Below are positions 1 through 8,380 of a DNA stretch of 64,000 nt, piece by piece. The DNA comes from CAWCDJ01 sp963836015 (GTDB lineage Bacteria > Acidobacteriota > Terriglobia > Bryobacterales > Bryobacteraceae), in contig CAWIIF010000004.1 of NCBI GenBank assembly GCA_963836015.1, forward strand, positions 1,488,001 through 1,552,000, written 5' to 3'. The translations under genes and the position numbers were made by a program. Each line of letters opens with the position of its first letter. Within the stretch, counting starts at the first letter, position 1. The notes under the pieces are model-generated. The model was not told where the DNA came from. It did not search any database and saw only the letters and a list, made by a program, of their open reading frames with translations.

Positions 1-1182
1 GTAGAGCCAACGTGCCAGGTCTCGATTCGACTGGAAGTCGCCTGCGGAAAGTCTGGCGTCGGCATTGTGGATGAACAGAGGCACATCCCTTTCGTAGAGC
101 GATCCGTGCGAGCGGTACTCCGCAGGGAGCGCTTCCAACTCGGTGTCCATCTCGCCGAAGACGGTATTCCTGTCGCCAAGCACCGCCAGGTCGCCGATCC
201 GTGACGGCATCAGGTGATACCGCTGGGAAGCCTCGCTGCGGGTCAGCACGGCTTCCACGCCCGCCAGTGTGGAGATCTCCCTGGCCGTGCGGTCGATCCG
301 GCGCGGCGTTTCGCAATAGATCCACGCGATTCCGCCGTACCCACGGTGGTGCTTCGGGTATTTGTCCTTCTCCACCGAGATTGCGATGCGGATCGGTATC
401 CCGCGTTTAGCGCAGACTTTGTTGAGGTCCCAGCAGCGCGTCTTGTGGTTCATGCCGTGATCTGCCGTCAGCAGGAACATGGCGTCGGGGGCGGCGTCGG
501 CCGCCTCACCGAGCAACTGGTCCAGGCGTGCCATGTGCTCCTTGGATTCGCGAGCCTGGGGAGGCCACATGTGCATCGGGTAATCGGTGGTGTGGACGTA
601 CATGCAGCCGAGATCCTTGCGCGTTTTCAGCAGATCGATAGCCGCAGTCATCAGCCAGTGATTGATCCCGGCGCTGTAGATGTCGGGCGCGGGGCCGAGC
701 CGTTTCACCCAGTCTCCGTCCGGCACTTCGGCCGTAAGTGTCAGGTCGGTTCCGGCCGAAAGCAGGGAGATGGTTTTCTTCTTAGAGGAAAGCAGCGCCG
801 ATTTCACGCCCTGCCGTTTGGCCCGCTGAAAAAGCGTTGGGGCCAGCAGCAGGTCGCCGGTCTCCATGTACTCTTCGCGGCCCGTGCGTTCGTCGAGATA
901 CGAGTTGCCCGTAATGCCGTGACGGTCCGGCCAGACACCACAGCAGATGGAGGCGTTGTTGGTGTTGGTCACCGACGGCATCGTGTCCAAGACCTGCCGG
1001 AACAAACCGTCCCGCCGCCAGCGGGAAAGCACCGGCAGATCGCTTTGTTCCAGATAATCCATGCCTAAGCCGTCGCACATCACCACCACGGCGCGCTGCG
1101 GAATCCTCCGGCACAAGGCGGGAGCGCCCAGCAGCATCGCGCCCGATGCGAGAAACCGGCGGCGGGTCGGCCAATGGCTCAT
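1..1182 (-). CDS. Phosphonoacetate-hydrolase-like metallohydrolase (partial)
   Basis: The reading frame starts at ATG 1182 and stays open to the left edge, so about 394 residues are seen and the C-terminus is missing. A twin-arginine-like start (RRRFLASGA) suggests export. The alkaline phosphatase superfamily fold is shown by MCDGLG (Asp37), the nucleophile region PSVTNTNNASICCG with Thr72, HTTDYPMH (Asp200, His204) and TADHGMN (Asp241, His242). The Thr-Asn-x-Asn-Asn signature with RHGITGN, and an SSKKK stretch near 132-136, resemble phosphonoacetate hydrolase (PhnA), which cleaves phosphonoacetate to acetate and phosphate with two zinc ions. A general phosphodiesterase/pyrophosphatase is the alternative. 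It lies 16 bp behind the MFS gene and is probably the last or near-last gene of the receptor operon. Confidence 0.72.
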   Translation of the reverse strand, partial: MSHWPTRRRFLASGAMLLGAPALCRRIPQRAVVVMCDGLGMDYLEQSDLPVLSRWRRDGLFRQVLDTMPSVTNTNNASICCGVWPDRHGITGNSYLDERTGREEYMETGDLLLAPTLFQRAKRQGVKSALLSSKKKTISLLSAGTDLTLTAEVPDGDWVKRLGPAPDIYSAGINHWLMTAAIDLLKTRKDLGCMYVHTTDYPMHMWPPQARESKEHMARLDQLLGEAADAAPDAMFLLTADHGMNHKTRCWDLNKVCAKRGIPIRIAISVEKDKYPKHHRGYGGIAWIYCETPRRIDRTAREISTLAGVEAVLTRSEASQRYHLMPSRIGDLAVLGDRNTVFGEMDTELEALPAEYRSHGSLYERDVPLFIHNADARLSAGDFQSNRDLARWLY

Positions 1183-1198
1183 GGCTTCTCGAACCTCC

Positions 1199-2482
1199 TC
1201 AAACGGATTTTCGAAGGGAAACTTCCGCAGGTTCGAGTTGGACCGTGCGGTACCCGCCGGTTGCGCGGTAGTAAATGAGCAAGGACGCGAAAATCCCGGT
1301 CAGGGTAATGGGGAGCACGCCCACCATGCGGAAAGTAGCGGCTGCGCCATACGAGTCATACCACCCGCCCATGAGAGGCAGAATGAAGGCGGCCGCCAGC
1401 TGCCCCGCGCCGCCCATGACTGCGAGCACCAGTGCGCCGCCGCGCGGGAAGCGCTCGGCCGTCACGCCCAGCATGGTCGGCCAGAAGAACGCTTTGCCCG
1501 CACCGAAAACGGTGGCGCCGGCAAACGCCTGCGCGGGCGTGTGCACGGTAGCGAGTCCAAAAAGACCTGCCGCGGAGACGATGGAAGACAGCAGCAGCAA
1601 GCCGACCGGCGAAAGCCGGCGCGCGAGCCGGCCGGCGGCGAACGAGCGCAGCACAAACATGATCCCCGCGGTATACACGAGAATCAGGATGCCGCGCATG
1701 CCCGTCAGATTGGTGATCAGCGGCGCGATCCACTGGTCGGGGCCAAGCTCCGTGCTGGCGGTCAGCCACATGCACGCGAACCACAGCAGAAACATCGGGC
1801 GGAGCGCTTCCCGCACCATGTCGCGCCCGGAGATGCCGGCCTGCACACGCTCCGTTTCGGGGAACTCCTGCCGCAGCGTCATCGCTCCATAAATGCACGC
1901 GGGGATCACCAGCAGCGCAATCTTGAGCTGCCAACCGGCTGTGGCGTGCGCCGGAGCAACGCCCGGCCTGTTCAGACCCATCACGATGGTGATGGCGTAA
2001 GCCAGCAGTCCGCCGGTGATCAAACCGCCGGGCCACCAGGCGTGAAGGACGTTGAACTTGTGAGTCTTGTCTTCCGAGTAGATGGTGGCAACCAGCGGAT
2101 TGATGGCGCCTTCCACGAGGCCCTGGGACAGTCCCAGCGTCAACATTCCGGCATACAGACAGATGAAGCCGGGGTCCGAATAATACGGAGTGACGGGTGC
2201 GGCAGGCAGCGGCGCGAGAATGATCAGCAGCGGCGCCACAATGTAGCCGAGTGCCGACAACTGCAGGAGACGGCGGATGCCGAAGTAATCCACCAAAGAG
2301 CCGCCGATCATGATGGCCACCGTGAATCCCCAGAATGCCGGGCTGAGGACCACTCCAATCTGCGCGTTCGTGAGGTGAAAGTCGGCGGCCAGCGCGTCGA
2401 GAACATCGCCCCGTATCGAAAACACCATTGCCGTAGTGACCAGCGCGATGCAACTGGTCAGGAAAAGGGCTCGCCTGTTCAT
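1199..2482 (-). CDS. MFS transporter
   Basis: A 427-residue membrane protein with roughly twelve hydrophobic segments, the usual length for the major facilitator superfamily. The loop after the second helix reads GGSLVDYFGIRRLLQ, a form of the MFS signature GxxxDxxGRR. It should move a small solute across the inner membrane by proton coupling; the substrate cannot be read from the sequence. It begins 15 bp after the oxidoreductase gene and ends 16 bp before the hydrolase gene, so the three are likely co-transcribed. The context suggests uptake of the compound brought in by the upstream TonB receptor. The family is sure; the role is inferred. Confidence 0.88.
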   Translation of the reverse strand: MNRRALFLTSCIALVTTAMVFSIRGDVLDALAADFHLTNAQIGVVLSPAFWGFTVAIMIGGSLVDYFGIRRLLQLSALGYIVAPLLIILAPLPAAPVTPYYSDPGFICLYAGMLTLGLSQGLVEGAINPLVATIYSEDKTHKFNVLHAWWPGGLITGGLLAYAITIVMGLNRPGVAPAHATAGWQLKIALLVIPACIYGAMTLRQEFPETERVQAGISGRDMVREALRPMFLLWFACMWLTASTELGPDQWIAPLITNLTGMRGILILVYTAGIMFVLRSFAAGRLARRLSPVGLLLLSSIVSAAGLFGLATVHTPAQAFAGATVFGAGKAFFWPTMLGVTAERFPRGGALVLAVMGGAGQLAAAFILPLMGGWYDSYGAAATFRMVGVLPITLTGIFASLLIYYRATGGYRTVQLEPAEVSLRKSV

Positions 2483-2497
2483 GTGGCTCGTTATAGT

Positions 2498-3793
2498 TTA
2501 TAAAAGGACTTCTTCCACCGCCGGGTCAAATTCGATGCGTCGTCTCTCTTTGTAAGACAGGGTAGCCAGATGGCAGGCCTGCGCGGATCGGTGCCCGATC
2601 GCGACATCCGCGTTCGGCAGGGTCCGGTTCCTCGTGCAATCCAGAAAATTCTGCACGTGGAAACTGTCCAGACGGCCTTCGGCCTTGACCACCACGGTGT
2701 CCTTATTTGTGGCCGGCGGAGGCGGAAACGGCTGCGACCGGTATTGCAGAGGCCGCGTCCCCGGCTGCATCGTCAGCGGAACAGACCGGGCGGCCGGCTT
2801 TTCGACCGGTGTGAACTCGAACCCGGCTCGTGTAATCAGGAGCCTGCCTTCGGTTCCATAGAACTCGATGCCGTTCGAATCCACGCCCGCGGCCAGGGTA
2901 GCCTCGAAGGTGACTTCGAAATCTCCGGGGTACTGAAGGTTGACCGAGATCGTATCGGGCGCCGTCCTGCCACTGCCATCCTGACGATATATGTAAATGC
3001 CGCCGTTGGCCGTGGCCGCGGTAGGCTGGTCCTCGCCGAGGAACATATGGACGACATCGATCCAGTGGGTGAACAGGTCCGTAATCTGGCCGCCGCCGTA
3101 ATCCAGGAACGCGCGGAAGCAGTTGTATTGGTACGGTTGGTAATCCCTCCACGCAACCGGCTCGACGAAGCGCTTCCAATCCAGGTTGGCAGGCTGTTTC
3201 TCCAGTTCCGGCGGGACCGGCTTCACGAATGATGAGACACTCCCGTGCCACCAGGTGCGCACCAGGCTGATCTTGCCCAGCTTTCCTTTCCGAATGTACT
3301 CGTCACGGGCCTGTATGTAGTGCGGACCGGAGCGCTGCTGCATGCCGGTCTGGAAAACGCGGTTGTTCGTCCGGACAGCGCGGATGATGGGCGGGCCTTC
3401 CTCGATCTTGAGCGTCAGGGGCTTCTCGCAGTACACATCCTTTCCGGCGTGGACGGCGTCGAGGGCAATGGGCACGTGCCAGTGATCGGGCGTGCCGATC
3501 AACACCGCGTCGATATCCTTCTGTTCCAGCAGCTTTCTATGATCGTCGAAGGCGGCGGCTTGAGTCGCATACCGCTTGGCAGCAGCCACCCGCGCGCCCC
3601 AAACATCGCAGAGTGCCACTACATCCACCTGGCCGGTCGCGAGAAATGTCCGCATATCGCCGGTTCCGCGCGACCCGCAGCCGACCACGCCCAGGCGGAT
3701 CTTGTCGTTGGCGCCCATCACGCGCGAGTATGATGCGGCAGTCAGGGCCGTGGCACCGGTGCGCAGCAGGGTGCGGCGGGAGATGACGGACAT
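2498..3793 (-). CDS. Exported Gfo/Idh/MocA-family oxidoreductase
   Basis: A 431-residue NAD(P)-dependent oxidoreductase. An N-terminal twin-arginine-type signal (SRRTLLRTG) is followed by the Rossmann nucleotide site LGVVGCGSRGTG (residues 34-45), the acidic residue of ALCDVW near 62, and the family motif CEKPL (122-126) with the catalytic-type Lys124. The C-terminal half is the alpha/beta substrate domain. Members oxidise or epimerise sugars, inositols or amino sugars; this exported acidobacterial and planctomycete type has no settled substrate. It is 43 bp behind the TonB receptor gene and 15 bp before the MFS gene. The start ATG is preceded by an AGGAG-like site (reverse of 3799-3806). Confidence 0.9.
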   Translation of the reverse strand: MSVISRRTLLRTGATALTAASYSRVMGANDKIRLGVVGCGSRGTGDMRTFLATGQVDVVALCDVWGARVAAAKRYATQAAAFDDHRKLLEQKDIDAVLIGTPDHWHVPIALDAVHAGKDVYCEKPLTLKIEEGPPIIRAVRTNNRVFQTGMQQRSGPHYIQARDEYIRKGKLGKISLVRTWWHGSVSSFVKPVPPELEKQPANLDWKRFVEPVAWRDYQPYQYNCFRAFLDYGGGQITDLFTHWIDVVHMFLGEDQPTAATANGGIYIYRQDGSGRTAPDTISVNLQYPGDFEVTFEATLAAGVDSNGIEFYGTEGRLLITRAGFEFTPVEKPAARSVPLTMQPGTRPLQYRSQPFPPPPATNKDTVVVKAEGRLDSFHVQNFLDCTRNRTLPNADVAIGHRSAQACHLATLSYKERRRIEFDPAVEEVLL

Positions 3794-3836
3794 GCTGATT
3801 CACTCCTTCTCTGGTGGGCGATTGCCGGCTGACCAA

Positions 3837-6800
3837 TCAGAACTGCATCCTCAGCCCCATCTGCCAGGTGCGCGGCATATATGCGGAAGCCGAGGCGAAT
3901 ATCCGTCCGGCGGTCCCCGGGCAATCCACGCACGCCGACGGCTGGCCGAGGTTGGTGTGGTTCAGAAAATTGAATCCTTCGCAGCGGAACTGGAGCTTCA
4001 TATTCTCCTTAATCGGGAACTCCTTGAAGGCTGAGAAATCCGTTTGCGAGAAGCGCGGTCCGTGAAGGCTATCCCGGCCGACATTGCCGAAAGTCCCTTT
4101 TTGCGGGCGTGCCCATGGTCCGCTGATCTGTCCATTGGCAGTCAGGAGCCCGGGTGCGGTTGCAAACCAGCCGAACTGGCTCGGGTTGCTGACGCCCCAC
4201 GAGCCGACAATATCGGCACGGCACCACCCCGTATCTTCGTCGGCGCCGCAATTCTGGTAGCTGGGCGTGAACGGGAGGCCGGTCATCCAGGTCTGTACGA
4301 AATTCACTTGCCACCCACCGATGGCCGCGTCCAGGCCTCGCGGCATGTTTTTCAGCGCGCTGCGGCCCCTGCCGACCGGTATCTCCCACAAGCCCATCGC
4401 GGTAATGACGTGGTTTCGATTGTTGGCATTCGGGCCGAAACCGAGAGCGCGGTTGTAGATATACTGCGTGGAATCAAAGTCCAGCGCGCGCGACCACGTG
4501 TAATGTCCCAGCAATTGCAATCCCTGCGAGAACCGATGCTCGATTTTCGTTTGCAGCGCGTAATAGCGGTTGCTCGAATCGTTACCCGAGTAGCGCGTGC
4601 TCTGGGTCCATCCGAGAAGGTTGTAGTACGGCCGCCGCTGGTTGGTCGATAGTCCCTGATTGTAGCCGATCAGGGTCGCATCGTTGCTGTTGTATCCGTA
4701 GTTGTATCCGGGCGGCACGTGGGTGCCTTTGGTTCCGACGAAGGCAACCTCCAACGACGACGCCGCGCCCAGTTGCCGCTGGACGGTCACGTTCGCCGTA
4801 TCGATGGTCGGGATGCGCATGGTCCGCGGCACGATATCGGTGGTGAATCCGTTGGGCTGCAGCGGGAAGCCGTTCGGCCCCTTGGGCTGTGCCGCCAAAA
4901 TCGCGGCCGGGTCGGCCACCGCGGGCGGCCCCTGCGCGAGTGTGAACACGCTCTGGTAAGAGAATGCCGGTACGACGTTCTGAATCGCGAGCACGGGCAG
5001 GTTTTGCGTCACGCTGTGGCCGAAAACCGAACCGAAGATGCCGAGGTCGAAGTTCCGGCCGTAGCCGGCGCGGACCACCGTCTTATCGTTGAGCTTGTAA
5101 GCAACGCCGAAGCGCGGCGCCAAGGCCCGGGGCGGGTTGCTCACGTTCATGCTGAGACTCACGCCCTGCGTTCCCGCGATCAGGTTCTCGCCTGTCACCG
5201 GATCGATGTCGCCCCCCTTGCCGACGCCGTTCACGTATTGCGGTCGTATGATTTCCCAGCGAAGGCCGTAGTTGAGGGTCAGCTTTGTGTTCACCCTGAA
5301 TGTATCCTGCCCGTAGAAGAAGAACCGGTTCTGCCGCTCGCCGGCGTCGTACACGTTGCTGACGTACCGGGCGAAGTTCGCGACATCACCAAGCAGGAAA
5401 GAAGCAAAACCGTTCCCTCCACCGCTGGGACCCTGGGTCTGATTAGTGGCGAAAGCGAGTTGTCCCGAACGATGGCTGTCACTGGGGACCCGCAGATTGA
5501 AGGCCCGGCGTACGTCCGCGCCGAATTTGAAGGTGTGCTTGCCCGAGGTCTTCGTCCAGTTGTTCACGAACTGGAACTGCTTCTCGTTTTCGAGCAGAGG
5601 GCAGTTGCAGTTGTTCACGCCAAGACCGAATCCGAAGGCTAATCCATTGATCCCGGTGAACTGCGGCATGCCCCCCGTGATCGGGGTGCCGAGGTTCAGT
5701 CCGGGAATGCCCGCCTGCGTAGCCGGAGTGCTGTCGAGGCCGAGGGGGTTCACTTCGACGTGGTAGCGGAAAAAACCGAAACGAAAATCGGTCAGCAGGT
5801 CCGGGTGAACGACGTAGTCGAAGCCTGCGGCAACGCTGTGATTCATGGAGTACGAGGTACCCGCGAATTTGCTCGCGTCGAAGCCGACACCGCCGGCAAG
5901 CCCGAAAACAGCCGGCGAGTTGATTTCGAACCGTTGCAGGCTATAACGGCCGAACAGGTGCAATTTGTCGGTGGCGTAATGATCGACGCGGGTGTTGAAC
6001 GAATCCTCGCGGAAGCCGATGCTGCCGGAGCCCTGGTAATTGGGCTGGTTGGGGGCCGCGGGCTTGTTGGGCGTCGGCAGCAGGCTCAGCAACGTCTGCG
6101 CCTGCGTCGTCATGAGGCTCGCAGGAATCGTATTGCCGGCGAACGGCGCGCGATTCGCGGGTGCGGCGCCACTGGAGGGATCGAAAATCTGCACGCCGAG
6201 GTCGTTCAGGTTGCCCGCCCGCTCCGCCGCCGTTGGCACCCATACGGTCGTGCTGCCTCCCGTGCGCTTGCGCGTGCCCTCGTAGTCGGCAAAGTAAAAC
6301 AGTTTGTTCTTCCTGATCGGACCGCCCAGCGACGCGCCAAACTGGTTCCAGATGGTCACCGGGATGACACGGCCGCTCGCGCCGTAGATCGGCAGCGATT
6401 GCGAGAACGGGTCGCGCGCTTCCAGGTGATCGTTCCGCAGGAACTCGAAGGCGCTACCGTGAATCTGATTCGTGCCGGATTTCGTCTGCGCGCTCACCAC
6501 CATCGCTCCGGCATTCGCGAACTCGGCGTCGAAGGCGCTGGTGGTGATTTTGGCCTCGGTAACCGATTCCAGGGTCGGGTTGATGACTTGATACGCCAGC
6601 ACCGTGTCGTGGTTATCCGTGCCGTCGAGGAGATGGGAGACGCCCGAATAGAACTGCCCGTTAACCGTAAGACGGTACGATCCCATGGGATTCTCGGACT
6701 CCGTCGAGTTCAGCGACCCGCTGGAAAGGAGGACTCCCGGTGTCAGTAGCGTGAAGTCCGAGAATCTGCGGTTGAAGCTGGGGAGTTCGGTGAGTGCCTT

Positions 6801-7226
6801 CTGGTTGAAGGTGATAGCAGTGTCGCTGCGCTCGGTCTTCAGCAACGCCGCCTCCGCGCTCACCTCCACCTTCTGCTCGAGCTGGCCAACCTGGAGTTTT
6901 ATGTCCAGGCGAACCGCGGTGTCTACGGAGACGCCCACGTTGTCCTGAATAAAGGACTTGAACCCCGGCGCCTCGACGGTCACCTGGTACCTACCGGCAA
7001 TCAGGTGTGGAAAGCTGTAATTACCGTCCTGATTCGTCACCGCCGTGAAGGTTACATCGCGATCCGTGTCGCGCACGAGTACCTTCGCGGGCGCCACCGC
7101 CGCTCCCGTAGGATCCGTTACGACCCCGACAATGCTTCCATAGACTGCCTGCGCGGGAAGGTGAATTGGGAGAGTGAGGCAAGCGAGTAAACCCGCGCCC
7201 AAAAGGAAACTGGCCGAACCCCTCAT
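3837..7226 (-). CDS. TonB-dependent receptor, Oar-like, with carboxypeptidase-regulatory-like domain
   Basis: About 1,129 residues from the chosen start at 7226, where a signal peptide (MRGSASFLLGAGLLACL) begins and GAGG stands 7 nt upstream; an in-frame upstream ATG at 7298 falls in the promoter and is rejected. Order of parts: signal peptide, a carboxypeptidase-regulatory-like beta-sandwich (GSIVGVVTDPTGAAVAP, near 30-110), a plug domain, and a long beta barrel ending in a terminal Phe (GLRMQF), the usual signal for insertion in the outer membrane. Such Oar-like receptors are abundant in Acidobacteriota and import glycans, peptides or chelates. Substrate unknown. It leads the operon with the oxidoreductase, MFS and PhnA-like genes. 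Confidence 0.9.
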   Translation of the reverse strand: MRGSASFLLGAGLLACLTLPIHLPAQAVYGSIVGVVTDPTGAAVAPAKVLVRDTDRDVTFTAVTNQDGNYSFPHLIAGRYQVTVEAPGFKSFIQDNVGVSVDTAVRLDIKLQVGQLEQKVEVSAEAALLKTERSDTAITFNQKALTELPSFNRRFSDFTLLTPGVLLSSGSLNSTESENPMGSYRLTVNGQFYSGVSHLLDGTDNHDTVLAYQVINPTLESVTEAKITTSAFDAEFANAGAMVVSAQTKSGTNQIHGSAFEFLRNDHLEARDPFSQSLPIYGASGRVIPVTIWNQFGASLGGPIRKNKLFYFADYEGTRKRTGGSTTVWVPTAAERAGNLNDLGVQIFDPSSGAAPANRAPFAGNTIPASLMTTQAQTLLSLLPTPNKPAAPNQPNYQGSGSIGFREDSFNTRVDHYATDKLHLFGRYSLQRFEINSPAVFGLAGGVGFDASKFAGTSYSMNHSVAAGFDYVVHPDLLTDFRFGFFRYHVEVNPLGLDSTPATQAGIPGLNLGTPITGGMPQFTGINGLAFGFGLGVNNCNCPLLENEKQFQFVNNWTKTSGKHTFKFGADVRRAFNLRVPSDSHRSGQLAFATNQTQGPSGGGNGFASFLLGDVANFARYVSNVYDAGERQNRFFFYGQDTFRVNTKLTLNYGLRWEIIRPQYVNGVGKGGDIDPVTGENLIAGTQGVSLSMNVSNPPRALAPRFGVAYKLNDKTVVRAGYGRNFDLGIFGSVFGHSVTQNLPVLAIQNVVPAFSYQSVFTLAQGPPAVADPAAILAAQPKGPNGFPLQPNGFTTDIVPRTMRIPTIDTANVTVQRQLGAASSLEVAFVGTKGTHVPPGYNYGYNSNDATLIGYNQGLSTNQRRPYYNLLGWTQSTRYSGNDSSNRYYALQTKIEHRFSQGLQLLGHYTWSRALDFDSTQYIYNRALGFGPNANNRNHVITAMGLWEIPVGRGRSALKNMPRGLDAAIGGWQVNFVQTWMTGLPFTPSYQNCGADEDTGWCRADIVGSWGVSNPSQFGWFATAPGLLTANGQISGPWARPQKGTFGNVGRDSLHGPRFSQTDFSAFKEFPIKENMKLQFRCEGFNFLNHTNLGQPSACVDCPGTAGRIFASASAYMPRTWQMGLRMQF

Positions 7227-7269
7227 GGCAGCACCTCGATCCTCGGCATTACGAGCCGAAGTTTGAGCA

Positions 7270-7298
7270 AGTCTATGCCAGTTTTGCGGACTGGTCAA
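7270..7298 (-). promoter_or_regulatory. Candidate sigma-70 promoter of the receptor operon
   Basis: On the minus strand TTGACC (7298-7293) and TAGACT (7275-7270) are separated by exactly 17 bp, and the receptor start lies 44 bp further on. Within the spacer, CCAGT and ACTGG form a small inverted repeat with a 7-nt gap, which could be an operator. Only the sequence match supports this. Confidence 0.45.
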
Positions 7299-7348
7299 GA
7301 GCCGATTTTTGATATCGATTTGTCATGTTACACACCGGCCCGGATAAA

Positions 7349-8254
7349 TCAGAGTTTGAGTTGTAACTGCTGGTTCATATAATCGCGGCTGGCTGCCAGG
7401 CCGCCGCCTTCGGCATTCACCTGGCCGGCGAAACCGGTCGACTTCAGGAAAGCGATCAGCTCCGGCAATTGAATCACGCCCTGGCCCAAGGGAACGAACC
7501 GGCCTTTGACCGGCTTGCCATCCCGCTCAAATTCCGCATTGGGATCGAAATCCCTGAGGTGCGTGGCAATCATGCGGGAGCGGTAATTCCTGTAGACGGC
7601 GATTGGATCCATCCCTCCGGCTTGCAGATGGCCGACGTCCGGAACGAAGTCGAAATACCTCGGGTCGGTCGCCTCCATGACGCGATCGACCAGCCCCGCC
7701 GCGACGTCCGCCTGCTCGGGGTGGTATCCGATCCGCACGGGCGTTTCATTCCGCAGGCGCTTGCCGATCTCGTTCGCACTCTTCCCGAAATTCCGATAGT
7801 CCGCTGCGGTCAGGTGTTGGAGCAACTGGCTGGCGGCGACCCCGGGCTTGGGCGAAAGTGTCCAGAGCTGGGTGATGTACCGCGTGCCGAGCGGCTGGAG
7901 CGCCCGCCCGATCCGGAGATGCAGTTCGATCAATTCCTTGTGTTTCGCCGGGTCGCTCATTTCCGAGTACTGTGCGTATCCGGCGAGGTGCAGCCCGCGC
8001 TTCTGCAATTCGTCCTTCAATTGCGGTATGCGGCCGTCAAAGAGATCGACCAGCCTTTGCCCGGCGCCGCTGCTCTCGATGCCATGGAGACCCAACCCGG
8101 AGCACTGGTCGCAGATGCCCAGAAAGGTCTTTTCTCCAGCGACCCCCACACAGACCCCGACTCCGAATGCCTGAGCACCGGACTGCTGCGACCGGAGACT
8201 GCGAGCCCGGAGGCTCATTCCACCAAGAAGCAAGAAAACCCGACGAGTCCGCAT
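7349..8254 (-). CDS. Sugar phosphate isomerase/epimerase-family TIM barrel (exported)
   Basis: A 301-residue protein of the xylose-isomerase-like TIM barrel family (AP endonuclease family 2 fold). A signal-like start (MRTRRVFLLLGG) suggests export. Metal-site type residues are visible in IGYHPE (His and Glu), in FVPDVGH (Asp, His), in IATHLRD and near the C-terminus in NAEGGG. Members isomerise keto sugars or inososes. It is 122 bp upstream of the receptor on the same strand, with a promoter between, so it may belong to the same regulon but has its own transcript. Substrate cannot be assigned. Confidence 0.75.
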   Translation of the reverse strand: MRTRRVFLLLGGMSLRARSLRSQQSGAQAFGVGVCVGVAGEKTFLGICDQCSGLGLHGIESSGAGQRLVDLFDGRIPQLKDELQKRGLHLAGYAQYSEMSDPAKHKELIELHLRIGRALQPLGTRYITQLWTLSPKPGVAASQLLQHLTAADYRNFGKSANEIGKRLRNETPVRIGYHPEQADVAAGLVDRVMEATDPRYFDFVPDVGHLQAGGMDPIAVYRNYRSRMIATHLRDFDPNAEFERDGKPVKGRFVPLGQGVIQLPELIAFLKSTGFAGQVNAEGGGLAASRDYMNQQLQLKL

Positions 8255-8380
8255 CCCTGCGCGCCCTCCAATGCCGGACAGTGTATACGCAACCGGCGTA
8301 GCGCTGTCAAGATCCGATACGCGGGCAACTCGACACCAATCGGATCTACACTGTCATCGAGGGGAAGGACTCAAAACATC

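Noticed and set aside
1061..2503. 480-codon plus-strand frame opposite the MFS gene
   Set aside because: Composition is Arg/His/Gln-rich shadow sequence of the reverse strand; the minus-strand MFS protein is clearly real.
7469..8380. Upstream extension of the toroid/sandwich protein to 892 codons
   Set aside because: The extension is antisense to the isomerase, and a signal peptide with nearby ribosome site begins at 8381.
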